64,000 nucleotides of DNA from BOG-932 sp965276835 (GTDB lineage Bacteria; Pseudomonadota; Alphaproteobacteria; BOG-932; Roseiterribacteraceae): contig OZ255631.1 in NCBI GenBank assembly GCA_965276835.1, forward strand, positions 2,666,001 through 2,730,000. Direction: 5' to 3'. Made by a program: the position numbers and the translations under genes. Below, piece by piece: positions 52,919-61,199 of the stretch; the first letter of the stretch is position 1, and every line of letters starts with the position of its first letter. Under the pieces are notes generated by a model that ran no database searches, was not told where the DNA came from, and saw nothing but the letters and a program-made list of their open reading frames with translations.

Positions 52919-53998
52919 TCAGTCCCCCAGGCAGATACCCAACGCACGCGCTGTCCGCACCAAACCGCTATTGATATCAACAGCTTGATAACGCGCCACC
53001 GCATCGGCCAGCGACACGTCCACCACACGGCGATTTTGCCAGGCGACCATGCGATCGAACTTGTGTTCGGCGATCAGGTCGACCGCGTGCACGCCGAACG
53101 CCGTGCCGATCAGCCGGTCCTGGGCGGACGGCGGGCTGCCGCGCTGGACATGGCCCAGAACGGTCACACGGGTTTCGGCGCCTGTCGCGTCGGCGATCAG
53201 GTCGGCCAGATATTGGCCGATCCCGCCGAACCGGCGGGCGCCGCCGCGATGTTCGACCTTGAGTATCCGGCCTTCGACTGTACGCACAGCCTCCGACACG
53301 ACCACCAGGGCGGAATTGCGCCCCATCTTCCGCAGCGCCTCGATTTTCTGCGCGACCTTGTCCAGCGTATAGGGAATTTCCGGCAGCAGGATGACATCGG
53401 CGCCGCCGGCGATCCCGGCATGGAGGGCGATATGGCCGGCGTCGCGCCCCATCACCTCAAGCACCATGACGCGGGCATGGCTGGCCGCCGTCGGCTGCAG
53501 CCGGTCCAGCGCCTCTGTCGCCACGGTGACAGCGGTGTCGAAGCCGACAGAGGTTTCGGTAAGGCCGATATCGTTGTCGATTGTCTTGGGCACGCCGACA
53601 AGCGGGATGCGGCCCTGCTGCGCCAGGCGCCGCAATATGGCGAACGAACCGTCGCCACCGATGCCGATCACCGCGTCCAGGCCCAGTTCGCGAACCCCGG
53701 CGATGATCTCGGACGACCGGTCCTTGACGCCGCGGCCGCCCGGAATCGGATAGGCGAACGGATTGCCCTTGTTCGTCGTACCCAGAATCGTCCCGCCCAG
53801 GCGCATCATCGTGCCGTCGACCGCGGATAGGTCCAGTTCGCTATAGCGCAGCGGCCGGTCGAGCAGACCCATCGTGCCGTCGCGGATGCCCAGCACGCGC
53901 CAGCCGTAATGCTGCGCGCGGTGAACCACCGCTCGGATAACCGCGTTCAAGCCGGCGCAGTCCCCGCCGCTCGTCAAAATACCGATGGTCTTTGCCAT
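52919..53998 (-). CDS. pfkA: 6-phosphofructokinase, group III (ATP or PPi)
   Basis: Phosphorylates fructose 6-phosphate in glycolysis. Motifs in order: LTSGGDCAGLNAVIR, GIGGDGSFAILRRL, GVPKTIDNDI, TAASHARVMVLEVMGRDAGHIALHAG, cited as VMVLEVMGRDAGHIALHAG. The glycine of GGDGS is usually read as ATP use and the lysine of PKTIDND as the mark of the PPi-type and mixed clade. Together they fit the group III enzymes, some of which use ATP. Length 359 is normal. Confidence 0.93.
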   Translation of the reverse strand: MAKTIGILTSGGDCAGLNAVIRAVVHRAQHYGWRVLGIRDGTMGLLDRPLRYSELDLSAVDGTMMRLGGTILGTTNKGNPFAYPIPGGRGVKDRSSEIIAGVRELGLDAVIGIGGDGSFAILRRLAQQGRIPLVGVPKTIDNDIGLTETSVGFDTAVTVATEALDRLQPTAASHARVMVLEVMGRDAGHIALHAGIAGGADVILLPEIPYTLDKVAQKIEALRKMGRNSALVVVSEAVRTVEGRILKVEHRGGARRFGGIGQYLADLIADATGAETRVTVLGHVQRGSPPSAQDRLIGTAFGVHAVDLIAEHKFDRMVAWQNRRVVDVSLADAVARYQAVDINSGLVRTARALGICLGD

Positions 53999-54215
53999 CC
54001 CGTCCCTCGTTGCCTAACGGCCTTAACCTAGCGCGCCTTTCCAGGAATTCCGAGACGTCACCAAAATCCTGCGGTCGCACCTGCTTGCCAGCCCCAAAGC
54101 GGCTTGACGCAACACACTGTCGCGCCATATGTTTGTGAACGGGCAGAAATGCCGGTTGCCTGCGGACTGTATGTTAGCCGCAACAGTTGGCGGAAGCCTG
54201 CGAAGGGGACGCACC

Positions 54216-55235
54216 ATGTTTGACAAACTGATCAATGAATCCATTGGGCTGCCGCAGGTCCAGCATCTGCTGCAGGACTGGTCGGGCGGCATCATCGTTT
54301 TCGTGGCCCTGCTGTTGGCCGTCGAACTGGCTTTGCGCACCTTCGAGTGGTGGACCGCGAAGAAGGAAGGCATCGAGCGCGACCTTCTGCCGAAGGATGC
54401 GATCGCCAACCTGCTGACGACCTCGATCTATAACCTGACGCTGCGGGCCTTCGGCACCGTCGCAATGATCGGCCTGGCATTCATTGCCTATCAGCACAGC
54501 CACTGGCGCATCCCGCTGACCTGGTGGACCTTGCCGGCTTATGTCCTGGCGGCTGAATTCTGGTCCTATTTCTTCCATCGAATGATGCATGAAATGCGGA
54601 TCTTCTGGGCCGATCATTCGGTGCATCACAGCTCGGAAGAGTTCGACTTCACCACCGCGGAACGCTTCCATCTGCTGGAGTGGGTGCCGAAAACCATCGT
54701 GTTCCCGCTGTTGGCCATGTTGGGCTTCCACCCCGGCGTGCTGTTCCTGTTCACGATCCTGGCCGGCATTCAGCTGATCTGCCACACCGCGCGCTTTGGC
54801 CGTTGGGGCTGGTGGGACACGTATTTCGTCTCGCCGACGATCCACGGCGTCCACCATGCGCGCAATCCGATCTATATGGACCGTAACCTGGGCGGCGCGC
54901 TGAACGTGTGGGATCACATTTTCGGCACCTACCAGAACGCGACCGAGGAGAAGCTGATCTATGGCATCACGCACAGCCTGAAATCGGAAACCCGGGTCAA
55001 GGTGCCGTTTACCAGCCTCAGCTTCACCCTCGGGCACAACAACCCGATCAAGGTGCTGTTCTGGGAATACAGCTTCCTGGTGCGTGACTTCTGGCATGCG
55101 CCGACCATGAAGGACAAAATCATCGTCCTGTTCGGCCGCCCGGGTGAAACATTCGAGGCCCCGCCGAAAGAGCAGAAAAGCGACACGACGCAAAAGGCCC
55201 CGGCTGAATTGCCGGCGGACGCCGTCGCCGCCTAA
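54216..55235 (+). CDS. Sterol desaturase / fatty acid hydroxylase family protein
   Basis: Integral-membrane di-iron hydroxylase of 339 residues. The histidine clusters are complete: FFHRMMHEM, ADHSVHHSSEEFDF, and TIHGVHHARNPIYM, with HTARFG between them. About four hydrophobic helices precede and separate them. ATG at 54216 follows AGGGGA; the ORF upstream has no support. The C-terminal 30 residues are Lys/Pro/Ala-rich. The lipid substrate is unknown. Three more membrane-protein genes follow. Confidence 0.9.
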   Translation: MFDKLINESIGLPQVQHLLQDWSGGIIVFVALLLAVELALRTFEWWTAKKEGIERDLLPKDAIANLLTTSIYNLTLRAFGTVAMIGLAFIAYQHSHWRIPLTWWTLPAYVLAAEFWSYFFHRMMHEMRIFWADHSVHHSSEEFDFTTAERFHLLEWVPKTIVFPLLAMLGFHPGVLFLFTILAGIQLICHTARFGRWGWWDTYFVSPTIHGVHHARNPIYMDRNLGGALNVWDHIFGTYQNATEEKLIYGITHSLKSETRVKVPFTSLSFTLGHNNPIKVLFWEYSFLVRDFWHAPTMKDKIIVLFGRPGETFEAPPKEQKSDTTQKAPAELPADAVAA

Positions 55236-55271
55236 GGCATAAATAAAAAAACTCTTTTTCGGATTTGGACC

Positions 55272-55763
55272 TTGGATTTCAATTATTACACGGCGCTGTC
55301 GGCTGTCGCGTTCCTGACGCTGCTGACCACGCTGAAGCTGACGCTGACCGGCCGGGTTACAGTGGGACCGGACAGGAAGAATTTCATCCTGTTCCATCCC
55401 ATCTGGCTGGGCGCCCTGGTTGTCATGGTGCCCTTCGTGATCGGCCGTTACCTGAAGGTCGATCCGGCCGACCCGTCGGCGCATCTGTCGCCATGGCCGG
55501 TCGCCGCCTTCACGGCGATGCAGGCGAAGGCCGGGCTGTGGGCCGGCGTTTTGGCCGGGCTATCGACCACGACGATCGACCTGTGGCTGTTCTGGACCAC
55601 GGCGACCGCGCTGCTGACCTTCACGCAGCCGATGGCGACGGTCTATCCGCCGATTCCCAAATCGATGCATAAATATTTTCACCTGGTGAACCTGCTCGCC
55701 GGGGCCTATGTCGTCTATAAGGGCCTTACCGCGGCAGGTCCCGTCGTGATCCCTGGCGCCTGA
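55272..55763 (+). CDS. Membrane protein of unknown function (four helices)
   Basis: A 163-residue hydrophobic protein. It would start at TTG 55272 (MDFNYYTALSAVAFLTLL). Helices are at about 5-25, 45-62, 85-105 and 135-155. MAPEG-like topology is possible, with the conserved NFILFHPIW in the first loop, but I am not sure. It lies 36 bases after the sterol-desaturase-like gene and 10 bases before the zinc-ribbon gene. Confidence 0.65.
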   Translation: MDFNYYTALSAVAFLTLLTTLKLTLTGRVTVGPDRKNFILFHPIWLGALVVMVPFVIGRYLKVDPADPSAHLSPWPVAAFTAMQAKAGLWAGVLAGLSTTTIDLWLFWTTATALLTFTQPMATVYPPIPKSMHKYFHLVNLLAGAYVVYKGLTAAGPVVIPGA

Positions 55764-55773
55764 CGGAACGATC

Positions 55774-56130
55774 ATGACCGACGCACCCAAATCCACACCG
55801 GCTCCCTTTGTCCCCAACGACAGGCGGTGGCTGAAGCGGTTCAACGCCATTGAGATCCTGGCGGTCCTGATCGGCCTCGCCGCTTGCGCAACCGGGCTGA
55901 TCGGCACGATCATCGGCGTTCCGATCATCCTGGCCGCGATCTATAGCGCCGTGTTCATTCCGCCCAAGGTCAGTCGCGGCCTGTATATCGGCAAATGCCC
56001 GCATTGCGGAGCCGAGATGTCGGCCACGCATTATCAAACTGAAGTCGATTGCCCCAGTTGCGCCCGTTGGGTCGCGGTGAAAGACGAGAAGTTTGTCGCG
56101 CTTGAGAAGTCAGGCGCTCACGCAGCCTAG
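55774..56130 (+). CDS. Membrane protein with C-terminal zinc ribbon, copy A
   Basis: A 118-residue protein. Two helices (ILAVLIGLAACATGLIG and PIILAAIYSAVFI) precede a rubredoxin-like zinc ribbon CPHCGAEMSATHYQTEVDCPSC, cited as CPHCGAEMSATHYQ and CPSC. It is paralogous to the gene at 56542. Its TAG stop overlaps the TAG of the convergent gene (CTAG). Function unknown. Confidence 0.75.
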   Translation: MTDAPKSTPAPFVPNDRRWLKRFNAIEILAVLIGLAACATGLIGTIIGVPIILAAIYSAVFIPPKVSRGLYIGKCPHCGAEMSATHYQTEVDCPSCARWVAVKDEKFVALEKSGAHAA

Positions 56131-56375
56131 GATCTGTGGTCTGACGAGTCGGCCCCGCCGCTCAAAACCTTGATCCGCTGCGTGCACTTGCGCTGCCATT
56201 CCACGCAGAAGAAGGCGGCAAAGCCGGCGGCCACCTGATAATAGGGCGCCCATTTCATGCCGAACCCATAGACCAGGGTCGCGACCGCGACGACGGCAAG
56301 AACCAGCGCCACAACGCGCATCGTCTTTGCCCGGGCAATGCCGGCGTCGTTGGATTGAGTTTGCGCCGTTGTCAT
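56127..56375 (-). CDS. Small membrane protein of unknown function
   Basis: An 82-residue protein starting MTTAQTQSNDAGIARAKTMR, with two hydrophobic helices (VVALVLAVVAVATLVYGFG and YQVAAGFAAFFCVEW). It lies between the two zinc-ribbon paralogues on the opposite strand and shares the CTAG stop with the first. I prefer the ATG at 56375 to the longer start. Function unknown. Confidence 0.6.
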   Translation of the reverse strand: MTTAQTQSNDAGIARAKTMRVVALVLAVVAVATLVYGFGMKWAPYYQVAAGFAAFFCVEWQRKCTQRIKVLSGGADSSDHRS

Positions 56376-56483
56376 GTCTTCAACCCCAGAAACCAAATAG
56401 CAATCGGATTTACGATGCACCATATTGTGCCATCATAGTCAAGATTGCATAATCGGCAAAACGGCGCCCCCAATTCCATCGCG

Positions 56484-56528
56484 CAAACCGCGCCGGGCCA
56501 AACCGTGCCGAGCCAAACCGTGCCGAGA
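56484..56528 (+). repeat. Tandem repeat of a 15-base unit, three copies
   Basis: Three consecutive units (56484-56498, 56499-56513, 56514-56528) with consensus CAAACCGTGCCGAGC. The last two differ only at the end; the first has three changes. The array ends 14 bases before the start of the next gene, so it forms part of its leader. Confidence 0.85.
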
Positions 56529-56541
56529 AGGACCATAGGTA

Positions 56542-56883
56542 ATGACTGACCAGACACAGGCCGGAAAATGGACGCCGGCGACATTCGTGCCCGAAGAGCG
56601 CAAGGGCCTGCATCGGCCGAATGCCGTCGAATGGATGCTGATGGTGACGGGCGTTGCCATCTGTGCGACCGGCACGGTGGGTGTTGTTATCGGCTCGGCT
56701 TTGTTCCTCGCCAGTTTCTATAGCGGCTTCTTCATGAAGCCGGCGGTCGCGCGCGGACTCTATTTCGGCGAATGCCCCTATTGCGGGGCGAAAATGTCCG
56801 CGACGCATTATCAGGACGAACTGGGATGCCCAAGCTGCCAGCAAAGCGTCCGGGTTCACGACAACAAGTTCGAGACGCAATAG
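56542..56883 (+). CDS. Membrane protein with C-terminal zinc ribbon, copy B
   Basis: A 113-residue paralogue of the protein at 55774. It shares the FVPEERKGLHRPNAVEW-like opening, two helices (MLMVTGVAICATGTVG; LFLASFYSGFFM) and the zinc ribbon CPYCGAKMSATHYQ plus CPSCQQS. The tandem-repeat array lies just upstream. Function unknown. Confidence 0.75.
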   Translation: MTDQTQAGKWTPATFVPEERKGLHRPNAVEWMLMVTGVAICATGTVGVVIGSALFLASFYSGFFMKPAVARGLYFGECPYCGAKMSATHYQDELGCPSCQQSVRVHDNKFETQ

Positions 56884-57011
56884 AGCTTGACCCATGCATG
56901 GCGTGAATTCGAGACAATAGGGATTCGAAACCCTCGCCTGTTTCGCCGATACGAGCTTTCGTGTTAGTTTCCCGCCTTGTTTAACGCCTGCGGAAAGTCG
57001 CATTCGTCAAA

Positions 57012-57212
57012 ATGAGTGAAGAGGATGTGCTGCGTCGTAAGCTCGACGAGCTTAAGACAGAGCACCGTGACCTCGACGGCGTAATCGACCGGCTGGCCGG
57101 CCAGCTCCCCTATGACCAGTTGAGCCTCCAGCGGCTTAAGAAACGAAAGCTGATGCTGAAAGATTTGATCATAAAGGTCGAAAGCCGGCTGCTTCCCGAT
57201 ATTATCGCCTGA
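57012..57212 (+). CDS. DUF465 (YdcH-like) small protein ahead of purE
   Basis: A 66-residue helical protein: VLRRKLDELKTEHRDLDGVI and LQRLKKRKLMLKDLIIKVES (cite: LQRLKKRKLMLKDLI). Its stop overlaps the purE start (TGATG), so it is co-translated with purE, a standard alphaproteobacterial arrangement. Function unknown. Confidence 0.9.
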   Translation: MSEEDVLRRKLDELKTEHRDLDGVIDRLAGQLPYDQLSLQRLKKRKLMLKDLIIKVESRLLPDIIA

Positions 57213-57733
57213 TGAGTTCCGACCAGAACATTAATCCGCTCCCGGGACGCCCCTTGGTGGGAATCATCATGGGCAGCCAGAGCGATTGGGCCACCATGCG
57301 CCATGCCGCCGAGTTGCTGGAGCATCTCGGCGTGCCGCATGAGCGCAGGATCGTGTCCGCGCATCGCACACCCGACCGTATGGTCGAGTACGCCAAAAGC
57401 GCCAAAGGGCGTGGGCTCAAAGTGATCGTCGCCGGCGCCGGCGGTGCGGCGCACCTGCCCGGCATGGTGGCGGCCATGACCTCTCTTCCCGTGCTGGGTG
57501 TTCCGATCGAATCCAAGGCGCTGTCCGGCCTCGATTCCCTGCTGTCGATCGTCCAAATGCCAGGCGGCATCCCGGTCGGCACGTTGGCCATCGGCGTACC
57601 CGGCGCGAAGAACGCCGGGCTGCTGGCCGCGTCGATCGTCGCGCTGCAGGATGCGGCAGTCGCGGAGAAGCTTGAGGTCTGGCGGCGCGCGCAGACGGAC
57701 GCGGTCACCGAAAGCCCCGTCGACCACACATGA
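57212..57733 (+). CDS. purE: N5-carboxyaminoimidazole ribonucleotide mutase PurE
   Basis: Class I PurE of purine synthesis. GIIMGSQSDWATMRHAAELLEHL carries the substrate-binding GSQSDW; RIVSAHRTPDRM has the catalytic His region; GAGGAAHLPGMVAAMTSLPVLGVP, cited as AGGAAHLPGMVAAMT, completes it. Length of 173 is normal. It overlaps purK (ATGA). Confidence 0.97.
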   Translation: MSSDQNINPLPGRPLVGIIMGSQSDWATMRHAAELLEHLGVPHERRIVSAHRTPDRMVEYAKSAKGRGLKVIVAGAGGAAHLPGMVAAMTSLPVLGVPIESKALSGLDSLLSIVQMPGGIPVGTLAIGVPGAKNAGLLAASIVALQDAAVAEKLEVWRRAQTDAVTESPVDHT

Positions 57734-58818
57734 GTACGACCAGTCCGAAACGGACCGGCGAGGTTGTCCCTCCCGGCGGTACGATCGGCATTTTGGGCGG
57801 CGGGCAGTTGGGCCGCATGACCGCCATGGCGGCGGCGCGGCTGGGCTATCGCGTCCACGTGTTCACGCCTGAGGCCGATGGGCCATGCGCGCAGGTTTCC
57901 GCGGCGGAAACGGTCGCCGATTATGACGATTTGGCCGCGCTGGAACATTTCGCCGATGCGGTCGACGTTGTGACGCTGGAGTTCGAGAACGTGCCGCTGG
58001 CCACCGCCGAATTCCTGGCCGCGCGGCGGCCATTCCATCCGGCTCCGGCCTGTCTGGCGGTAACGCAGGTCCGCACCGCGGAGAAGAGCGCGGTCAACAA
58101 GCTCGGCTTCCCCACCGCGCCCTGGGCCGCGGCGCGCAGCCTGGACGAACTTGAGGCGGCGCTGGCCAAGATCGGCCGGCCGGCTGTCTTGAAGACCAAC
58201 CGTTTCGGCTATGACGGCAAGGGCCAGGCGAAAATCGGGCTGGCCGACGACGCTCAAGCGGCCTGGGACAGCCTGAAGACCGACGATGCCATCCTTGAGG
58301 GCTATGTCGATTTCGTCCGCGAGATATCGGTCGTTCTCGCGCGCGGCCAGGACGGCAAGATCGCCGCCTATCCCGCAGCCGAGAACCGCCACCGCGACCA
58401 CATCCTGTCGGAAACCGTCGTTCCCGCCGACATCCCCCCGGCGCTGGCCGCCGAGGCCGAACGCATGGCGGCAGCGATCGCCACCGACCTTGGTTATGTC
58501 GGCGTGCTGGCGGTCGAAATGTTCGAAACCCGCGACGGCCGCTTGCTGGTCAACGAACTGGCCCCGCGCCCGCACAATTCCGGCCACTGGACCATCGAGG
58601 GCGCCGCGACCAGCCAGTTCGAACAGCTGGTCCGCGCGGTCTGCGGCCTGCCGCTCGGCGCGGTCGATTGGCGACCGTCACGCATGATCAACCTGATCGG
58701 CGACGACGCGCTGAACTGGCAAAAATACGTCGCCGACCCGAAGGCGCACCTGCATCTTTACGGCAAACCGGAAATCAGGGCCGGCCGCAAGATGGGGCAT
58801 GTGACCTGGGTGAGATAG
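57730..58818 (+). CDS. purK: N5-carboxyaminoimidazole ribonucleotide synthase PurK
   Basis: ATP-grasp enzyme making N5-CAIR from AIR, bicarbonate and ATP. IGILGGGQLGRMTAMAAARLG is the N-terminal loop. ATP-grasp motifs are KTNRFGYDGKGQAKI, LEGYVDFVREISVVLARG, and VEMFETRDGRLLVNELAPRPHNSGH (cite: LVNELAPRPHNSGHWT). Length 362 is normal. It pairs with purE. Confidence 0.97.
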   Translation: MSTTSPKRTGEVVPPGGTIGILGGGQLGRMTAMAAARLGYRVHVFTPEADGPCAQVSAAETVADYDDLAALEHFADAVDVVTLEFENVPLATAEFLAARRPFHPAPACLAVTQVRTAEKSAVNKLGFPTAPWAAARSLDELEAALAKIGRPAVLKTNRFGYDGKGQAKIGLADDAQAAWDSLKTDDAILEGYVDFVREISVVLARGQDGKIAAYPAAENRHRDHILSETVVPADIPPALAAEAERMAAAIATDLGYVGVLAVEMFETRDGRLLVNELAPRPHNSGHWTIEGAATSQFEQLVRAVCGLPLGAVDWRPSRMINLIGDDALNWQKYVADPKAHLHLYGKPEIRAGRKMGHVTWVR

Positions 58819-59525
58819 GCATCCCGACAGATCACTCGGCTAGTTTTCTTAAGATATTTCGGCGCTCGTGAATTATTCGACGCGCGAGCCCTATCTGATG
58901 TTCGAATTCCGCCTCAGCCGATTCTATCTGCACGCCCGCAGATGAACCCGACCGATCAGCTGGATTGACCACTTCAGCCGAGGCTATTTCGGGTGACCCC
59001 GTATCCTTTGAATTCACAACCGCCGCTCTTGCTCAGATTGATACTACATTGAAGTGGATCTCGACTTGAGATGCTAACAGTAAACGACTTACTTAAAATG
59101 TCTTGATAGAGTGAATTCAGTTACCACATCCGTATCTCGCGCCGGCGCGCCGCTGATGCCCTATCTGCCACCGCGCAGCGCCTGCGACGGACCAGACAAC
59201 ACGCAGGTTGCGTGCCATGGTCCGTATTCGCGTTCGACTTCAACATCTTGTCGTTATTGTTGCCTCGCTGCTGCCGGGAAATTGCTCGGCACCTCGCTCC
59301 TTTGAGCTATATCTGTCTCTGCATTTTAGGTTTGATTTGCGGCAGGATCACCCCCCCCCCGCGGCATCCGAGAGCCGTAGACCGGATGGTCCAAAACCTC
59401 GGAATCAACCTGCTGCACGAGATAGGATACTCAAACCAAAGCCCAAATGCTCCTCTGCATTGCCCACTGCCCCGACTATGCTAAAACCCCGCCATTCACG
59501 ACGTTCAAAGATCAGGATCATCGCA
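58819..59525. other. Intergenic region ahead of fumC with one weak gene candidate
   Basis: About 700 bases with lower GC than the neighbours. It holds one weak minus-strand candidate (58832-59017), a run of ten cytosines at 59351-59360, and no RNA gene I can recognise. The long frame that runs into fumC has no ribosome site and low similarity to anything expected. Confidence 0.55.
58832..59017 (-). CDS. Possible small protein, weak support
   Basis: A 61-codon frame starting with GTG. The end (EFEHQIGLARRIIHERRNILRKLAE, cite: QIGLARRIIHERRNILRKLA) looks like a real amphipathic helix, but there is no ribosome site or known family. It may be the remnant of a longer gene. Confidence 0.3.
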   Translation of the reverse strand: MNSKDTGSPEIASAEVVNPADRSGSSAGVQIESAEAEFEHQIGLARRIIHERRNILRKLAE

Positions 59526-60923
59526 ATGACAGACGCCGCCGTTCGCATTGAAAGCGACTCCATGGGCAAGGTCGAGGTTCCGGCCGACCGGTATTGGGGG
59601 GCGCAGACGCAGCGTTCGATACAGAATTTCAAGATCGGCGGGGAGCGCATGCCGCCGGCGCTGGTTCGGGCGTTGGGCATCCAGAAGCAGGCATCGGCCA
59701 AGGCCAACATGGCGCTGAACAAGCTGGATGCGAAACTGGGCGAAGCGATCGTCCAGGCGGCATCCGAGGTGAGCGACGGCCTGATGGCCGACGAGTTTCC
59801 GCTGGTGGTGTGGCAGACCGGGTCCGGCACGCAGACAAACATGAATGCCAACGAGGTGATCTCCAACCGCGCCATCGAAATGCTGGGCGGCGAGATGGGA
59901 TCGAAGAAACCGATCCACCCCAATGATCACGTTAATATGAGCCAGTCGTCGAACGACAGTTTTCCGACGGCCATGCATATCGCGGCGGTCGAGGAGATTG
60001 AACGCAAGCTGATCCCCGCGCTGATCGGGCTGGAACGGGCCCTGTCGGCCAAATCCAACGAATTCCATGCCATCGTGAAGATCGGCCGCACCCATCTGCA
60101 GGATGCGACGCCATTGACGCTGGGCCAGGAATTCTCCGGCTATGCCAAACAGGTCGAGTACGGCATCGCGCGGGTGCGCAGCGCCCTGCCGCGCCTGCTG
60201 CAATTGGCGCAAGGCGGCACCGCCGTCGGCACCGGCCTGAACGCCCCCGTCGGTTTCGCCGAGAAATTCGCCGATGAGGTCGCCAAGATCACCGGCCTGC
60301 CCTTCGTTACCGCGGAGAACAAGTTCGAGGCGCTGGCGGCGCATGACGCGTTGGTCGAGGCGTCGGGCGCACTGAACACGCTGGCGGCTTCGTTCATGAA
60401 AATCGCCAACGATATCCGCCTGCTGGGCTCGGGCCCGCGCTGCGGCATCGGTGAAATCCACCTGCCGGAGAATGAGCCGGGTTCGTCGATCATGCCCGGC
60501 AAGGTCAACCCGACCCAGTCCGAGGCGATGACGATGGTCGCGGCTCAGGTCATGGGCAACCACGTGACTGTCACCATCGCAGGCGCCACCGGCCATTTCG
60601 AGCTCAATGTCTTCAAGCCGGTCATCATCTTCAATGTGCTGCAGTCGATCCGCCTGCTGACCGACGCGGCCAACAGCTTCACCGAAAACTGCGTCGTCGG
60701 TATCGAGGCGCGGACCGACCGGATCGAGAAGCTGCTCCATGACAGCCTGATGCTGGTCACGGCCTTGAACCCGCATATCGGTTACGACAACGCCGCCAAG
60801 GTGGCCAAGAAGGCGCATGCCGAGGGGACGACGCTGAAGGAAGCGGCGCTGGAGCTGGGCCTGCTGACCGAAGAACAGTTCGTGGCCCTGGTTCGGCCCG
60901 AGGACATGATCGGCCCGTCCTGA
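59526..60923 (+). CDS. fumC: Fumarate hydratase class II (FumC)
   Basis: TCA-cycle enzyme turning fumarate to malate, homotetramer, iron-free. MTDAAVRIESDSMGKVEVPA starts it; motifs are TGSGTQTNMNANEVISNRA, SQSSNDSFPTAMHIAAVEE (cite: SSNDSFPTAMH), GRTHLQDATPLTLGQEFSGY and the superfamily signature GSSIMPGKVNPTQ. Length of 465 is normal. ATG at 59526 is correct: the long frame upstream is spurious. DUF4169 and an RHH gene follow nearby, as often in alphaproteobacteria. Confidence 0.97.
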   Translation: MTDAAVRIESDSMGKVEVPADRYWGAQTQRSIQNFKIGGERMPPALVRALGIQKQASAKANMALNKLDAKLGEAIVQAASEVSDGLMADEFPLVVWQTGSGTQTNMNANEVISNRAIEMLGGEMGSKKPIHPNDHVNMSQSSNDSFPTAMHIAAVEEIERKLIPALIGLERALSAKSNEFHAIVKIGRTHLQDATPLTLGQEFSGYAKQVEYGIARVRSALPRLLQLAQGGTAVGTGLNAPVGFAEKFADEVAKITGLPFVTAENKFEALAAHDALVEASGALNTLAASFMKIANDIRLLGSGPRCGIGEIHLPENEPGSSIMPGKVNPTQSEAMTMVAAQVMGNHVTVTIAGATGHFELNVFKPVIIFNVLQSIRLLTDAANSFTENCVVGIEARTDRIEKLLHDSLMLVTALNPHIGYDNAAKVAKKAHAEGTTLKEAALELGLLTEEQFVALVRPEDMIGPS

Positions 60924-60950
60924 GGCTCCAGGTCAGTTAGGAATCGGCCG

Positions 60951-61163
60951 CTGCCACTGAAGAAATACTCGGTCCGCATAGCCGGCCACCCGACCTCGAT
61001 CAGCCTGGAGCCGGAATTCTGGGCTGCTTTCGGGCGGGTGGCGGAGAAACGCCGGAAGACGACCGGCGCGCTGATCACGGAAATCGACGCCGGCCGCGAC
61101 GGCGGCTTGTCGAGCGCGATCCGCCTGTTCGTACTGGCGGATCTTGAAGGGCAAAACGGCTGA
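60951..61163 (+). CDS. Ribbon-helix-helix (RHH_4-like) protein with CTG start
   Basis: A 70-residue protein that does not appear among ORFs with standard starts. From CTG at 60951 it reads PLKKYSVRIAGHPTSISLEP, then EFWAAFGRVAEKRRKTTGAL, ITEIDAGRDGGLSSAIRLFV, a clear match to the RHH family found beside fumC. AGGA lies eight bases upstream. No ATG, GTG or TTG is usable. Probably a small DNA-binding protein. Confidence 0.72.
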   Translation: MPLKKYSVRIAGHPTSISLEPEFWAAFGRVAEKRRKTTGALITEIDAGRDGGLSSAIRLFVLADLEGQNG

Positions 61164-61199
61164 CGACCAGCAATCTGGCCTGGGCGGTGAATTCAAAAA

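Noticed and set aside
59208..59525. Upstream extension of fumC in frame
   Set aside because: FumC proteins start near MTDAA; the extension carries the C10 tract and no conserved sequence.
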